Positions 44,516 through 52,968 of a stretch of DNA of 64,000 nt are shown one piece after another (position 1 is the first letter of the stretch; the number at the start of each line of letters is the position of its first letter). The notes under the pieces were generated by a model that ran no database searches, had not been told where the DNA came from, and saw only the letters and a list, made by a program, of their open reading frames with translations. Position numbers and translations under genes: made by a program. This DNA is from Flavobacterium frigoritolerans (GTDB lineage Bacteria; Bacteroidota; Bacteroidia; Flavobacteriales; Flavobacteriaceae), in assembly GCF_025847275.1 (NCBI RefSeq), contig NZ_JAOZEV010000011.1, positions 1 to 64,000 on the forward strand. The letters are read 5' to 3'.

Positions 44516-46294
44516 TTAAAGTAATTCTTTTTCGGAAAGTTGTTTTATATATAATGATGAATAATACCCTTCTTGATTTATCAATTGATTATGAGAACCT
44601 TGTTGGATGATTTTTCCTTCCTCGAGTATAATAATTTTATCTGCATTTTTAGCAGATGATACACGATGGCTCACAATTATGGTGGTTTTGTCTTTGCAAA
44701 TTTCAAATAAGTTATTTAAAATCGTTTCTTCAGTTTCTGTATCCACAGCAGATAAGCAGTCATCAAATAGCAAAATTGCAGGGTTTTTTATTATTGCTCT
44801 AGCGATAGAAACACGCTGTTTTTGTCCTCCCGAAAGAGTAATTCCTCTTTCTCCTAATACGGTGTCGTACTGTTTGTTAAAGCCAATGATGTTGTCGTGT
44901 ACGACAGCATTTTTTGCAGCTTCAATGACTTCTTCGTCAGTTGCGTTTTGGTTGCCAAACTTAATGTTGTTTTTAATGCTGTCAGAGAATAAGAAAGCAT
45001 CTTGGGGTACAATACCAATGTTGTTGCGTAAATCGTTGAGGTTTAATTTGCTTATTTCATTACCGTCAATTGTGATTTGTCCTTGAGGGACATCGTATAA
45101 GCGTGAAATTAAAGAAAGGATTGTTGATTTTCCAGAACCAGTTTTTCCTAAAATAGCTAGGGTTTCCCCTTTCTTAACAGTAAATGTTACATTATTAAGA
45201 GCAGTTATATTAGTGTCTTCGTAAGTATAGGTTACATTTTCAAAAGAAATTGTTCCGTCGATAGTAGAGTGGTCTGGGTTGTTGTTTTTAATTTCAGGCT
45301 CGATTTTTAAGAATTCATTTAGTCTTTTTTGTGATGCTTCGGCTTCTTGTACCATAGATGAAACCCAACCTAGAGAAGCAACTGGCCATGTAAGCATATT
45401 TACATAAAGAATAAATTCGGCTATTGTTCCTAAGCTTTTGATACTGCCGTTAATATACATTACACCACCAAAATAAATTACTACAAGGTTACTGATTCCG
45501 ATTAAGGCAATCATTAGCGGGCCAAATAATGATTGAACTTTGGCAAGGTTTAAGCTTTTGCTTTTACTTTCATTTGCTAGATCAATCATATTGTTTTGAT
45601 GTTGATTTTCTAAAGAATAAGCCTTAATAACTCGAATTCCAGAAAAAATTTCTTGTGTAAAACTCGAAACCTTTGATAAATATTGTTGAAAAACAGTGCT
45701 TCGTTTATTTATTTCGGTACTTAATTTAAAAATACAATAAGATAATATCGGTAATGGCAATATGGTATATAAGGTTAAAAGAGGAGAAACATTATACATA
45801 TATATGATCACGATGGCAAATCGAATAAAAGTATTAATGGTGTACATTACTGCCGGACCTACATACATACGTACTTTAGAAACATCTTCACTAATACGGT
45901 TCATTAGATCACCAGTACGATTTTGTTTATAAAAGTTTTGAGAAAGGTTTTCGTATTGTTGAAAAACTTCATTTTTTAAGTCAAATTCAATATGACGAGA
46001 CATTACAATTAAGGTTTGTCTCATTAAAAAAGTAAGGAAACCTGCTACGATGGTTGTAGCAATAATTAGTAAAACATTGTGTACGAGTTCTTCTCTGTAA
46101 AAAGATAATACTGCCTCTGATGCTTTTTCTGCTTCTGGTAGTTTATCAAACTTTTCAATAGCACTTAATGATTTACTTATTAGTTTTGGAGTAAATAGCG
46201 AAAATATTTGTGCGATTATTGTTATGAAAATACCTAAGGAAAAACTGTATTTGTATTTAATAAAATATTTGTTTAAATAACGTAATTCTTTCAT
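44516..46294 (-). CDS. ABC exporter (fused permease and ATPase)
   Basis: A 592-residue half-transporter of the MsbA/MdlB type. Six membrane helices occupy about 15-310. The ATPase domain follows: Walker A ILGKTGSGKST at 381-391, Q-loop IVPQDAF, signature LSGGQ at 488-492, Walker B ILLFDD with D511-D512, and H-loop IIVSHR. The residue after the Walker B Asp is normally the catalytic Glu but here is Asp512, as in degenerate sites. As a homodimer this would lower ATPase activity, unless it pairs with another half-transporter. The substrate (lipid, drug or peptide) is unknown. Confidence 0.93.
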   Translation of the reverse strand: MKELRYLNKYFIKYKYSFSLGIFITIIAQIFSLFTPKLISKSLSAIEKFDKLPEAEKASEAVLSFYREELVHNVLLIIATTIVAGFLTFLMRQTLIVMSRHIEFDLKNEVFQQYENLSQNFYKQNRTGDLMNRISEDVSKVRMYVGPAVMYTINTFIRFAIVIIYMYNVSPLLTLYTILPLPILSYCIFKLSTEINKRSTVFQQYLSKVSSFTQEIFSGIRVIKAYSLENQHQNNMIDLANESKSKSLNLAKVQSLFGPLMIALIGISNLVVIYFGGVMYINGSIKSLGTIAEFILYVNMLTWPVASLGWVSSMVQEAEASQKRLNEFLKIEPEIKNNNPDHSTIDGTISFENVTYTYEDTNITALNNVTFTVKKGETLAILGKTGSGKSTILSLISRLYDVPQGQITIDGNEISKLNLNDLRNNIGIVPQDAFLFSDSIKNNIKFGNQNATDEEVIEAAKNAVVHDNIIGFNKQYDTVLGERGITLSGGQKQRVSIARAIIKNPAILLFDDCLSAVDTETEETILNNLFEICKDKTTIIVSHRVSSAKNADKIIILEEGKIIQQGSHNQLINQEGYYSSLYIKQLSEKELL

Positions 46295-46497
46295 CTTTTT
46301 ATGATATTCTGTGTTGAAATGAGCTTATTTTGATGGATATTGTTGGTTTTGGACAATACTTAATATGTTTATTGAAAAATATTCAATTACTGGATTGTTA
46401 TTTTTTAATTAAAAAAATGCTGTATGTATATTTTTTGTATAAATTTGAAATGTCTTTTTGACAAATTCGTAATTTTAACTAACAAAAATTATTTGCT

Positions 46498-47604
46498 ATG
46501 AATGCAGCTTTTGCAACTGGAAAGGAACTTCAAAAAATGGATCCCGTTTTTGGTCAACTATCGTTTGATGATCACGAACAAATTGTATTTTGTAATGACA
46601 AAGATACAGGTTTAAAAGCAATTATTGGTATTCATAATTCAGTTATGGGACCTGCTTTAGGGGGAACAAGGATGTTTAATTATGCTAACGAATGGGAAGC
46701 ATTAAATGATGTTTTGCGTCTTTCTAGAGGGATGACATACAAAGCAGCAATTACGGGATTAAATATTGGTGGAGGTAAAGCCGTTATTATTGGTGATGCC
46801 AAGACTCAAAAAACACCTGAATTGATGCGTAAGTTTGGAGAATTTGTACATTCTTTAAGCGGAAGATATATTACTGCCGAAGATGTTGGTATGGAAACCA
46901 GAGATATGGACATTGTAAGAGATGTTACTCCTTATGTTACTGGTATTTCTGAAGAAAGAGGTGGTTCAGGTAATCCTTCTCCTGTTACAGCTTATGGTGT
47001 GTTTTTAGGAATGAAAGCTGCTGTGAAACAACAATTTGGTTCTGATAGTGTAGCTGGTAAAAAAGTTTTGGTACAAGGAATTGGACACGTAGGAGAAACT
47101 TTGGTAGATTATTTAACTAAAGAAGGTGCTATCGTTACTATTACTGATATCAACGAAGAAAAATTGTATGAAGTAGCGGCAAAATACGGTGCTACTATTT
47201 TTGCAGGGGATGATATATATAGTGCAGATGTTGATGTTTATGCGCCATGTGCAATGGGAGCAACGTTAAATGATGATACTGTAAATAAAATAAAAGCTAA
47301 AGTTATTGCTGGTGCAGCAAATAATCAATTGGCAAACGAGAATGTTCACGGTCTGATATTACAAGAAAGAGGGATACTTTATGCTCCGGATTTCTTGATT
47401 AATGCTGGTGGAATTATCAATGTTTACGCAGAATTAGAGCATTATGACAAAGCTGAAATCATGCGTAAGACAGAAAATATCTACAATACAACACTTGAGA
47501 TTTTTGATTATGCTATTAAAAACGGTATAACGACACATCAAGCAGCATTAACAATTGCTCAAAATCGTATCGATTTAAGAAAAATTGAGAACGCTAAAAA
47601 ATAA
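46498..47604 (+). CDS. Leucine dehydrogenase (Glu/Leu/Phe/Val dehydrogenase family)
   Basis: A 368-residue NAD-dependent amino-acid dehydrogenase, which reversibly deaminates branched-chain amino acids to 2-oxo acids. The substrate domain has GGTRMF, K82 in RGMTYKAAI and the catalytic K94 in GGGKAVI. The Rossmann domain has VQGIGHVGE and ITDINEE. The length and the GMTYKAA motif fit leucine or valine dehydrogenase rather than glutamate dehydrogenase. TAAATTTG at 46440-46447 is a good -7 element, giving a leader of about 45 bases. It probably feeds branched-chain fatty-acid precursors. Confidence 0.93.
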   Translation: MNAAFATGKELQKMDPVFGQLSFDDHEQIVFCNDKDTGLKAIIGIHNSVMGPALGGTRMFNYANEWEALNDVLRLSRGMTYKAAITGLNIGGGKAVIIGDAKTQKTPELMRKFGEFVHSLSGRYITAEDVGMETRDMDIVRDVTPYVTGISEERGGSGNPSPVTAYGVFLGMKAAVKQQFGSDSVAGKKVLVQGIGHVGETLVDYLTKEGAIVTITDINEEKLYEVAAKYGATIFAGDDIYSADVDVYAPCAMGATLNDDTVNKIKAKVIAGAANNQLANENVHGLILQERGILYAPDFLINAGGIINVYAELEHYDKAEIMRKTENIYNTTLEIFDYAIKNGITTHQAALTIAQNRIDLRKIENAKK

Positions 47605-47630
47605 AAACTAGTTTAGTTTAAATGTTTAAA

Positions 47631-47728
47631 GTCTCAGTCTCAGTCAGAGTTTTCAGCTAGTATGAAACCGTGACTGAAAACTGGGATTTTTTTATTGTTG
47701 TAAACTGCGATTGCGACTGAAAACTATT
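47631..47728 (+). repeat. CAGT/ACTG array that also forms a terminator-like hairpin
   Basis: CTCAGTCTCAGTCAG words at 47633-47647 are followed by AGTTTTCAG (47649-47657), which pairs with CTGAAAACT (47674-47682) ahead of a T-run. This can terminate leucine dehydrogenase transcription. More ACTG words occur to 47728. The family is the same as at 31031 and 43378. Confidence 0.65.
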
Positions 47729-47810
47729 CTTAAATAAAGTAACTATAAATTTTATTATAAAGCTTGAAATTCTTATTTTTGCAAACTAATTTTTAAAATG
47801 TTCTTACAAG

Positions 47811-48755
47811 GTGGTAAATAGAAGACACATACGCGTTAAAGTAATGCAGTCCATTTATGCGATGCATCAAAACGGTTCTGATAATCTTGAAAAAGAAGAA
47901 AAATTTCTTTTTTATAGTATTGATAATATTCAGGATTTATATCTTGTGATGGTTTCTTCGTTAATCGAAATTTGTAAAAAAGAGACAATCTATTTACACT
48001 TATCAAGCAAAAAACATCTTGCGACTCCTCAAGAGCGTAATCCAAACGAAAAATTTGTTAAAAATGCCATTTTTCAGATTCTAGCTGAAAATAATTCGCT
48101 AAGTATAGCATTAGAAAATCGTAAAATCAATAATTGGACACTAAATGACGATTATATTTTACTACTTCTTAATGACATTAAAGCGAGTAAGCAGTACGCA
48201 AAATACATGAGTAATGCAGTGAATACGTTTGAAGAAGACAAGCAGTTTATTGTTGATTTATTTACTGAAGTAATAGTTCCTAATGAAAAATTATATGAGT
48301 ATCTAGAAGACGATAAGCTTACTTGGGTAGATGATATTCCTGTAGTAAATACACATATTATCAAACAATTAAAAGCTATTACAGCTGGAGAAGATGATAA
48401 TTTTAGAGTTCCAAAATTGTATAAAGACAATGAGGATAGAGATTTTGTAAAAGACTTGTTTAGAAAAACAGTTTTAAATGAATCGGAATTTGCTAAAGAA
48501 TATGTGGATAAAACACCAAATTGGGATAGTGATCGTATTGCTGAGATAGATACAATTATTTTAAAAATGGCAATTTGTGAGTTTTTAAAATTCCCTTCAA
48601 TTCCTGTAAAAGTAACTCTTAACGAATATTTAGAAATAGCAAAAGAGTATTCTACGCCAAAAAGTAGTATTTTTATCAACGGGATTTTAGACAATCTTGT
48701 AAAAGAACTAGAGGCTAGCAAAAAGTTGATTAAAGCTGGTCGTGGTTTAATGTAA
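47811..48755 (+). CDS. nusB: Transcription antitermination protein NusB, long form
   Basis: A 314-residue NusB, over twice the usual 140 residues. The C-terminal part (about 205-300) contains the NusB helical bundle, including WDSDRIAEIDTIILKMAICEF and VTLNEYLEIAKEYSTPKSSIFINGIL (in parts). The N-terminal MVNRRHIRVKVMQSIYAM also matches NusB's first helix. An insert of about 150 residues separates them, as in other Bacteroidota. The start is GTG at 47811; no in-frame ATG lies upstream. A micro-ORF (ATG 47798 to TAG 47821) overlaps the GTG. A -7 element TATTTTTG is at 47774-47781. Confidence 0.92.
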   Translation: MVNRRHIRVKVMQSIYAMHQNGSDNLEKEEKFLFYSIDNIQDLYLVMVSSLIEICKKETIYLHLSSKKHLATPQERNPNEKFVKNAIFQILAENNSLSIALENRKINNWTLNDDYILLLLNDIKASKQYAKYMSNAVNTFEEDKQFIVDLFTEVIVPNEKLYEYLEDDKLTWVDDIPVVNTHIIKQLKAITAGEDDNFRVPKLYKDNEDRDFVKDLFRKTVLNESEFAKEYVDKTPNWDSDRIAEIDTIILKMAICEFLKFPSIPVKVTLNEYLEIAKEYSTPKSSIFINGILDNLVKELEASKKLIKAGRGLM

Positions 48756-48785
48756 TAATTATTAAATAAAAACTGAATTTAAATT

Positions 48786-49058
48786 ATGGAACAATTAACT
48801 CAATTTGCACCGTTTCTATTAATGTTTGTGGTGATCTATTTCTTTATGATTAGACCACAACAAAAACGTGCAAAAAATGAAAAAGAATTTGAAAGTAGCC
48901 TAAAAGTAGGTGATAAAATTATAACAAAAAGCGGTCTTCACGGAAAAGTTTCAGAGCTTGCAGAAACAACTGTAGTTATCGAAACAATGTCTGGAAAATT
49001 AAAGATGGAGCGTTCTGCGATTTCTATGGAAATGAGTGCAGCTTTAGCTAAGAAATAG
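48786..49058 (+). CDS. yajC: Preprotein translocase subunit YajC
   Basis: A 90-residue SecDF-associated inner-membrane protein. One N-terminal membrane helix (about 8-22, PFLLMFVVIYFFMI) is followed by the hallmark RPQQKRAKNEKEF and the SH3-like cytosolic domain (LKVGDKIITKSGLHGKV, in part). The length is normal. It starts 30 bases after nusB, so the two are co-transcribed, and ends at a strong terminator. secDF is not nearby. Confidence 0.95.
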   Translation: MEQLTQFAPFLLMFVVIYFFMIRPQQKRAKNEKEFESSLKVGDKIITKSGLHGKVSELAETTVVIETMSGKLKMERSAISMEMSAALAKK

Positions 49059-49081
49059 TAAGCTTTAAGTAAAAATTATTA

Positions 49082-49118
49082 AAGCCCCAATCCGAATTCG
49101 GATTGGGGCTTTTTTTTG
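49082..49118 (+). terminator. nusB-yajC terminator
   Basis: AAGCCCCAATCCG pairs perfectly with CGGATTGGGGCTT around AATT, followed by eight T. Confidence 0.95.
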
Positions 49119-50241
49119 CTTATACAATATGATAGTGCTTCTTTCTGATGGTTCTTTTCTACGAAGTTTCTTTCTCTTTAAAACTGTTTTAATAAAGTGT
49201 TCTTTTAATTCGGAATAGAGGGTATTGTTGTTAGATGTGTCAATGATTTTTTGGTTATGGTGTAATTTTTAGTTTGGATGTGTTAGGGTGAAAATAGGTA
49301 GGTTTTTTTTCTTTTTTAAACTGTAGTGTTTTGTTTGTTTTAAGTAGTTATTAAAAGGAGTGGTTGTGTATTTTTAAAATATATTTTTGTAAGAATTTAA
49401 TAAAGATGTTTACTTCTTGTTGATTGGTTTTGGTTTTTAACTCTTTTTTTTATTTTTTGTTTTTATTTTTTATTTTTTATTTTTTGTATTTTTTAATAGG
49501 GGGTGTTGTGTTTTTAAATGTGTTATTTTTGAATGCAACCCATTTATTTTTAGGGCTATGTTGTTTATTTTGATATTTATTTTTATTTTTTGGATTTTAA
49601 AGCTTGTCAAATTTTTTAAAAACATGCCTTTAAAATGTAAAATAATGATAATTGGCTATTGTAATTTTTGTAATCCGTAATTCTTTCCAAAAGAAGCCAA
49701 AAAAAATAATTTTATGAGATTATCTAATGTAAAAGTTGATAAATTCGCCTCAGAAACATGTTTTAGCGATGTGTAATGAAGAAAAGTGTTTTTTAAAAAT
49801 AGATGATTTTAAATGTATCAATGACTTTATTTCTGTGATTATTTTTAAAGCTGTGTTTTTTTTACATATTGGCAGTGCGTATTTTGAGTTTAATAATAGT
49901 TTAAAGATTTTCTTTCCATGTTTAGTCTTTTTAGCTACGCATTTTGACTCATTAGTAATTGTTTTTTGGATCTATTGTTTTGGTTTGTAGCTGTTTGTTT
50001 TTTAAAAAATAATGAGTAGATGTGCGTAGTAGTTTTCTTTATTTTCAGTTTTTTTAGTGTCTACTTTGCGTAATCAAGTTTGTGTTAAAATTGTATTTGT
50101 AATAGTAAACTATAAATATTGAATCAACGAAAAAGGCTATTTATTAGTGTAAATCCTTACTGCAGTTCTTTGATGTTATATAGAATATAAATGCATTTAT
50201 AAAAAATAACCAAACCAATTATCAACTAAAACCATTTAAAT
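49119..50241. other. 1.1 kb T-rich stretch without a recognisable gene
   Basis: The plus strand is rich in T and G and poor in C. At 49441-49495 a tract of repeated TATTTTTT-like units (T-runs broken by single A or G) is present. The longest ORF (49736-49990, 84 codons) has unlikely composition (Phe, Ile, Cys rich) and no homology I recognise. A 20-codon ORF (49714-49776) opens MRLSNVKVDKF but is too short to judge. Part of the region may be the porin's long 5' leader or decayed sequence. Confidence 0.5.
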
Positions 50242-51330
50242 ATGAAAAAAGTAATACATATTTTAGCTTTGATGTTATCGAGTTCTTTTGCTTTTGCTCA
50301 AGAACAAAAAGAAACGACTGATCCAGCGACAACATTTGGGGGTTCAGCAGACGTTTATTATAAATATGATTTTTCTAAACAACAAAACGGTTTAACCAGT
50401 TTTGCAAATTCACAAGATTCATTTGAATTAGGGTTGGTATCTATTACAGCTTCACATAAATTTGGAAAAGCCTCAGCTTTTGTAGATGTAGGATTTGGGA
50501 CAAGAATGATAGAGTTCTCTTATAATGAGTATAATGGTAATAATGAGGCTTCTTTTTTAATTAAACAGTTATTACTTAAATATGATTTATCAGATGATTT
50601 CTCTGTAACTGTAGGTAGTTTTGGAACGCATTTTGGATATGAAGTATTGGATGCTGTAGGTAATAAAAATTATAGTACATCGTATGCATTTTCATATGGG
50701 CCTTTCTTTAATACAGGAGTAAAGGCACAATATACCAATGGGAAATTTAGTGCTATGTTTGGGATTACCAACCCTACTGATTTTAAATCTGCGATGGATG
50801 CTGGTTCTAGTCAAAAAACATATATAGGGCAGTTAGGTTATATTGCGGATACTGGAAGTGCTTATTTTAATTTCACATCAGGAAGTACAAACCCTGCTCC
50901 TGGATCTACGATTGTGCCGACAGGTGATAATAAAATGCATTTTGATTTTGTGGGAACAAAGGCGATTAATGATGCGTTTTCTTTAGGATTTAATGCCGCT
51001 TATGCTAAAACAACAAACGATTATGATAGTAATCTTGGTGGAGAATGGTTCTCACTGGTTGGGTATGCTTATTATAAATTTAAAGATAATCTTGGGTTAG
51101 CTTATAGAGTGGAATATCTTGATGCAAAAGACGCTGCTGCTAGTTTAGGCGAAGTAGCAGGTTCAAGTGTTTTTGCAAATACGGTATCACTTAATTATAA
51201 AGTTGGAAATATGACGATAATTCCAGAAATACGATTAGATAGTGCTTCTGAAGATGTTTTCCTTGACAGTAATTCTCTTCCAACTGGTAAGATGGTCTTT
51301 GCATTAGTTGGTGCCACTTATTCTTTTTAA
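50242..51330 (+). CDS. Outer-membrane beta-barrel porin (BBP2-like)
   Basis: A 362-residue outer-membrane protein: signal peptide 1-20 (ending FAFAQ), then alternating beta-strand sequence throughout, ending in the aromatic GATYSF. Segments such as FGGSADVYYKYDF, DSFELGLVSITASHKFG, VTVGSFGTHFGYEVLDA and SYAFSYGPFFNTGVKAQY (in parts) fit the OmpL-like BBP2 porin family. In Bacteroidota, relatives often sit beside ammonium transporters, but none is adjacent here. The solute is unknown. It follows the long T-rich spacer and is followed by a T20 tract and a terminator. Confidence 0.85.
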   Translation: MKKVIHILALMLSSSFAFAQEQKETTDPATTFGGSADVYYKYDFSKQQNGLTSFANSQDSFELGLVSITASHKFGKASAFVDVGFGTRMIEFSYNEYNGNNEASFLIKQLLLKYDLSDDFSVTVGSFGTHFGYEVLDAVGNKNYSTSYAFSYGPFFNTGVKAQYTNGKFSAMFGITNPTDFKSAMDAGSSQKTYIGQLGYIADTGSAYFNFTSGSTNPAPGSTIVPTGDNKMHFDFVGTKAINDAFSLGFNAAYAKTTNDYDSNLGGEWFSLVGYAYYKFKDNLGLAYRVEYLDAKDAAASLGEVAGSSVFANTVSLNYKVGNMTIIPEIRLDSASEDVFLDSNSLPTGKMVFALVGATYSF

Positions 51331-51363
51331 GATTTTATATTGATTTTTTTTTTTTTTTTTTTT

Positions 51364-51400
51364 AAACTGTTAAAACATTTTAATGTTTTAACAGTTTTTT
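51364..51400 (+). terminator. Porin gene terminator
   Basis: AAACTGTTAAAACATT (51364-51379) and AATGTTTTAACAGTTT form a perfect long stem, followed by T. It is preceded by an uninterrupted run of 20 T (51344-51363). Confidence 0.9.
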
Positions 51401-51422
51401 ATTTAAACTTGTTTTTCTAGTA

Positions 51423-51460
51423 AAAAAAAACACGCTTTAGGCAATTCTAAAGCGTGTGTT
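51423..51460 (-). terminator. Amidase gene terminator
   Basis: ACACGCTTTAG pairs with CTAAAGCGTGT around GCAATT. The A9 run on the left gives the minus-strand T-tail. Confidence 0.9.
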
Positions 51461-51481
51461 ATATATGAAGTTTGGTAACTT

Positions 51482-52381
51482 CTATTGTTTTTTATAAATA
51501 GAATAAATAGTATTTATTGTTTTTCTATCTAATACTCCATCAACTTCAGTTTGAATATAATGTAGTTTAAAAGCTGTAATTGCAGCAGTAAGATTTTTAG
51601 TATTGTATCCAATAATTCGTAAAGCAGGCTCAATTTTAAAATCAAATGGAGCTTCTTCAAGTATTTCATCTTGCCAAATTCCAAATCCTAGTCCAGCTAG
51701 TGTTTTCCATGGAAACAATTTACTTGGATCTTGTTTTCTTCCTGGAGCAATATCGGCGTGACCTAAGATGTTTTGCGTTGGTACATTGTATTCTTTTTTT
51801 AATCTCGTTAAAAGCGCGATTAAACTATTCATTTGTGTTTCAGAGAAAGGTTCTATTCCGTTGTTATCAAGTTCAATACCTAATGAAGATGAATTAAGAT
51901 CAGTATTTTTTCCCCAAGTAGAATTACCAGCATGCCAAGCACGTAGATAATCGTTTAGCATTTGAACAACTTTACCATCTCTAGATATAATGTAATGGGC
52001 ACTTACTTGCGTTTTTGTTTTAGTAAATGTATTTACAGTTTGTTGTAAAGAGTCTTGTGCGGTATGATGGATAATGATAAAGTTCGGCTTACGTAAATTA
52101 AAGTTTACAGTACCTATCCATTGCGTATTAATACCATTTTCTAACGATGTAGATCCTGTTTGGGAAAGCGAGTCTTTATAAATGTGTAACTGATTAGCGT
52201 AAGAGGTATCTATACTTATAGTTGTACTAGGTGGGGGTATAGGTTGTGCTTCTTTACTCGTAATCTTATCTTCAAGAGACTTAAGTTGCTGATCATATAC
52301 TTTTTCGCTAGATTTATACGGATTCGTTGAGCAAGAAGTAATTACAATCGCTATAGCCAAACAGTAAAAATACTTTTTCAT
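51482..52381 (-). CDS. N-acetylmuramoyl-L-alanine amidase lipoprotein (AmpD-like)
   Basis: A 299-residue predicted lipoprotein (lipobox VITSC, C17) with a Pro-rich linker and an Amidase_2 domain (about 100-235). Zn ligands are the first His of FIIIHHTAQDS and the late His of ILGHADIAPGRKQDPS. The Lys and Asp of that motif are also conserved. It cleaves the amide bond between MurNAc and the peptide stem. The C-terminal 60 residues resemble the peptidoglycan-binding module seen after AmiD-type domains. Membrane anchoring suggests AmiD-like turnover in the periplasm rather than cytosolic AmpD recycling. Confidence 0.9.
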   Translation of the reverse strand: MKKYFYCLAIAIVITSCSTNPYKSSEKVYDQQLKSLEDKITSKEAQPIPPPSTTISIDTSYANQLHIYKDSLSQTGSTSLENGINTQWIGTVNFNLRKPNFIIIHHTAQDSLQQTVNTFTKTKTQVSAHYIISRDGKVVQMLNDYLRAWHAGNSTWGKNTDLNSSSLGIELDNNGIEPFSETQMNSLIALLTRLKKEYNVPTQNILGHADIAPGRKQDPSKLFPWKTLAGLGFGIWQDEILEEAPFDFKIEPALRIIGYNTKNLTAAITAFKLHYIQTEVDGVLDRKTINTIYSIYKKQ

Positions 52382-52415
52382 ATCTTAAAATTGTCTTTAT
52401 GTTTTTTGAAAACAA

Positions 52416-52925
52416 TTACTTTTTCTTTTTCTTCGATTTTTTAGACCCGCCTTGAGTTTTCAGTTGTTCCATGTAAAGTGTATATTTTTCCTTTTGATCT
52501 TTGTTTAAAAAATCGGATACTCTTTTGTTTGTAACTTCAGAAAGTGCTTGAATTTGTTTTATTTTTTCATCTTGGCTGCTGCTTTCGTTTTTCATAAGTA
52601 TGCCTTGTTCTTTGATACTTTCAATAAGAACATTCGATACTGCGATTTCCTGAAGGGCATCAAGATTAAGTTCAGGCTTCATGTTTTCCATTATTCTGGC
52701 AACAGTTTCCTCAACAGGAATTTCTTTTGGTTTAGATGTGTTGGCAGATGGGCCTATGCTTCCCATTCCTTGACTCATCCCGCCATTCATTCTGCCTCCT
52801 CCGTAGCCACCGCCACCATAGCCATTACCGTAGCCGTTTCCATAACCATTTCCGTACTGTGCAGAAACTGGGTTGGCGAAAAATAACATAAATGCAAATA
52901 CTATTGCTGCTTGAATTGTTTTCAT
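52416..52925 (-). CDS. Exported Gly-rich protein with helical C-terminal domain
   Basis: A 169-residue exported protein: signal peptide 1-22 (ending PVSAQ), then a low-complexity YGNG-type segment (about 23-55, with GNGYGNGYGNGYGGGG-like units), then a helical region (about 70-155: VARIMENMKPELNLDALQE, SEVTNKRVSDFLNKDQKEKY, in parts), and a poly-Lys tail. The helical part has the look of Spy/CpxP-like or DUF-type periplasmic helix proteins (xxLNxxQxxKY), but I cannot assign it. It lies downstream of rimO on the same strand with a 43-base gap. Function unknown. Confidence 0.75.
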   Translation of the reverse strand: MKTIQAAIVFAFMLFFANPVSAQYGNGYGNGYGNGYGGGGYGGGRMNGGMSQGMGSIGPSANTSKPKEIPVEETVARIMENMKPELNLDALQEIAVSNVLIESIKEQGILMKNESSSQDEKIKQIQALSEVTNKRVSDFLNKDQKEKYTLYMEQLKTQGGSKKSKKKKK

Positions 52926-52968
52926 ATTTTATATTTTAGAATAAAAAATCAAAAAATGTATTGTAAAT

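Noticed and set aside
44607..45086. 159-codon plus-strand frame opposite the ABC exporter ATPase domain
   Set aside because: It is the mirror of conserved ATPase codons; the ABC frame has all motifs.
48152..48721. 189-codon minus-strand frame opposite nusB
   Set aside because: It is a Ser/Leu/Phe-rich shadow of the well-supported nusB reading frame.
49736..49990. 84-codon plus-strand reading frame in the T-rich spacer
   Set aside because: It is rich in Phe, Ile and Cys as expected from T-rich DNA, has no recognisable domain, and lacks a convincing promoter at the right distance.
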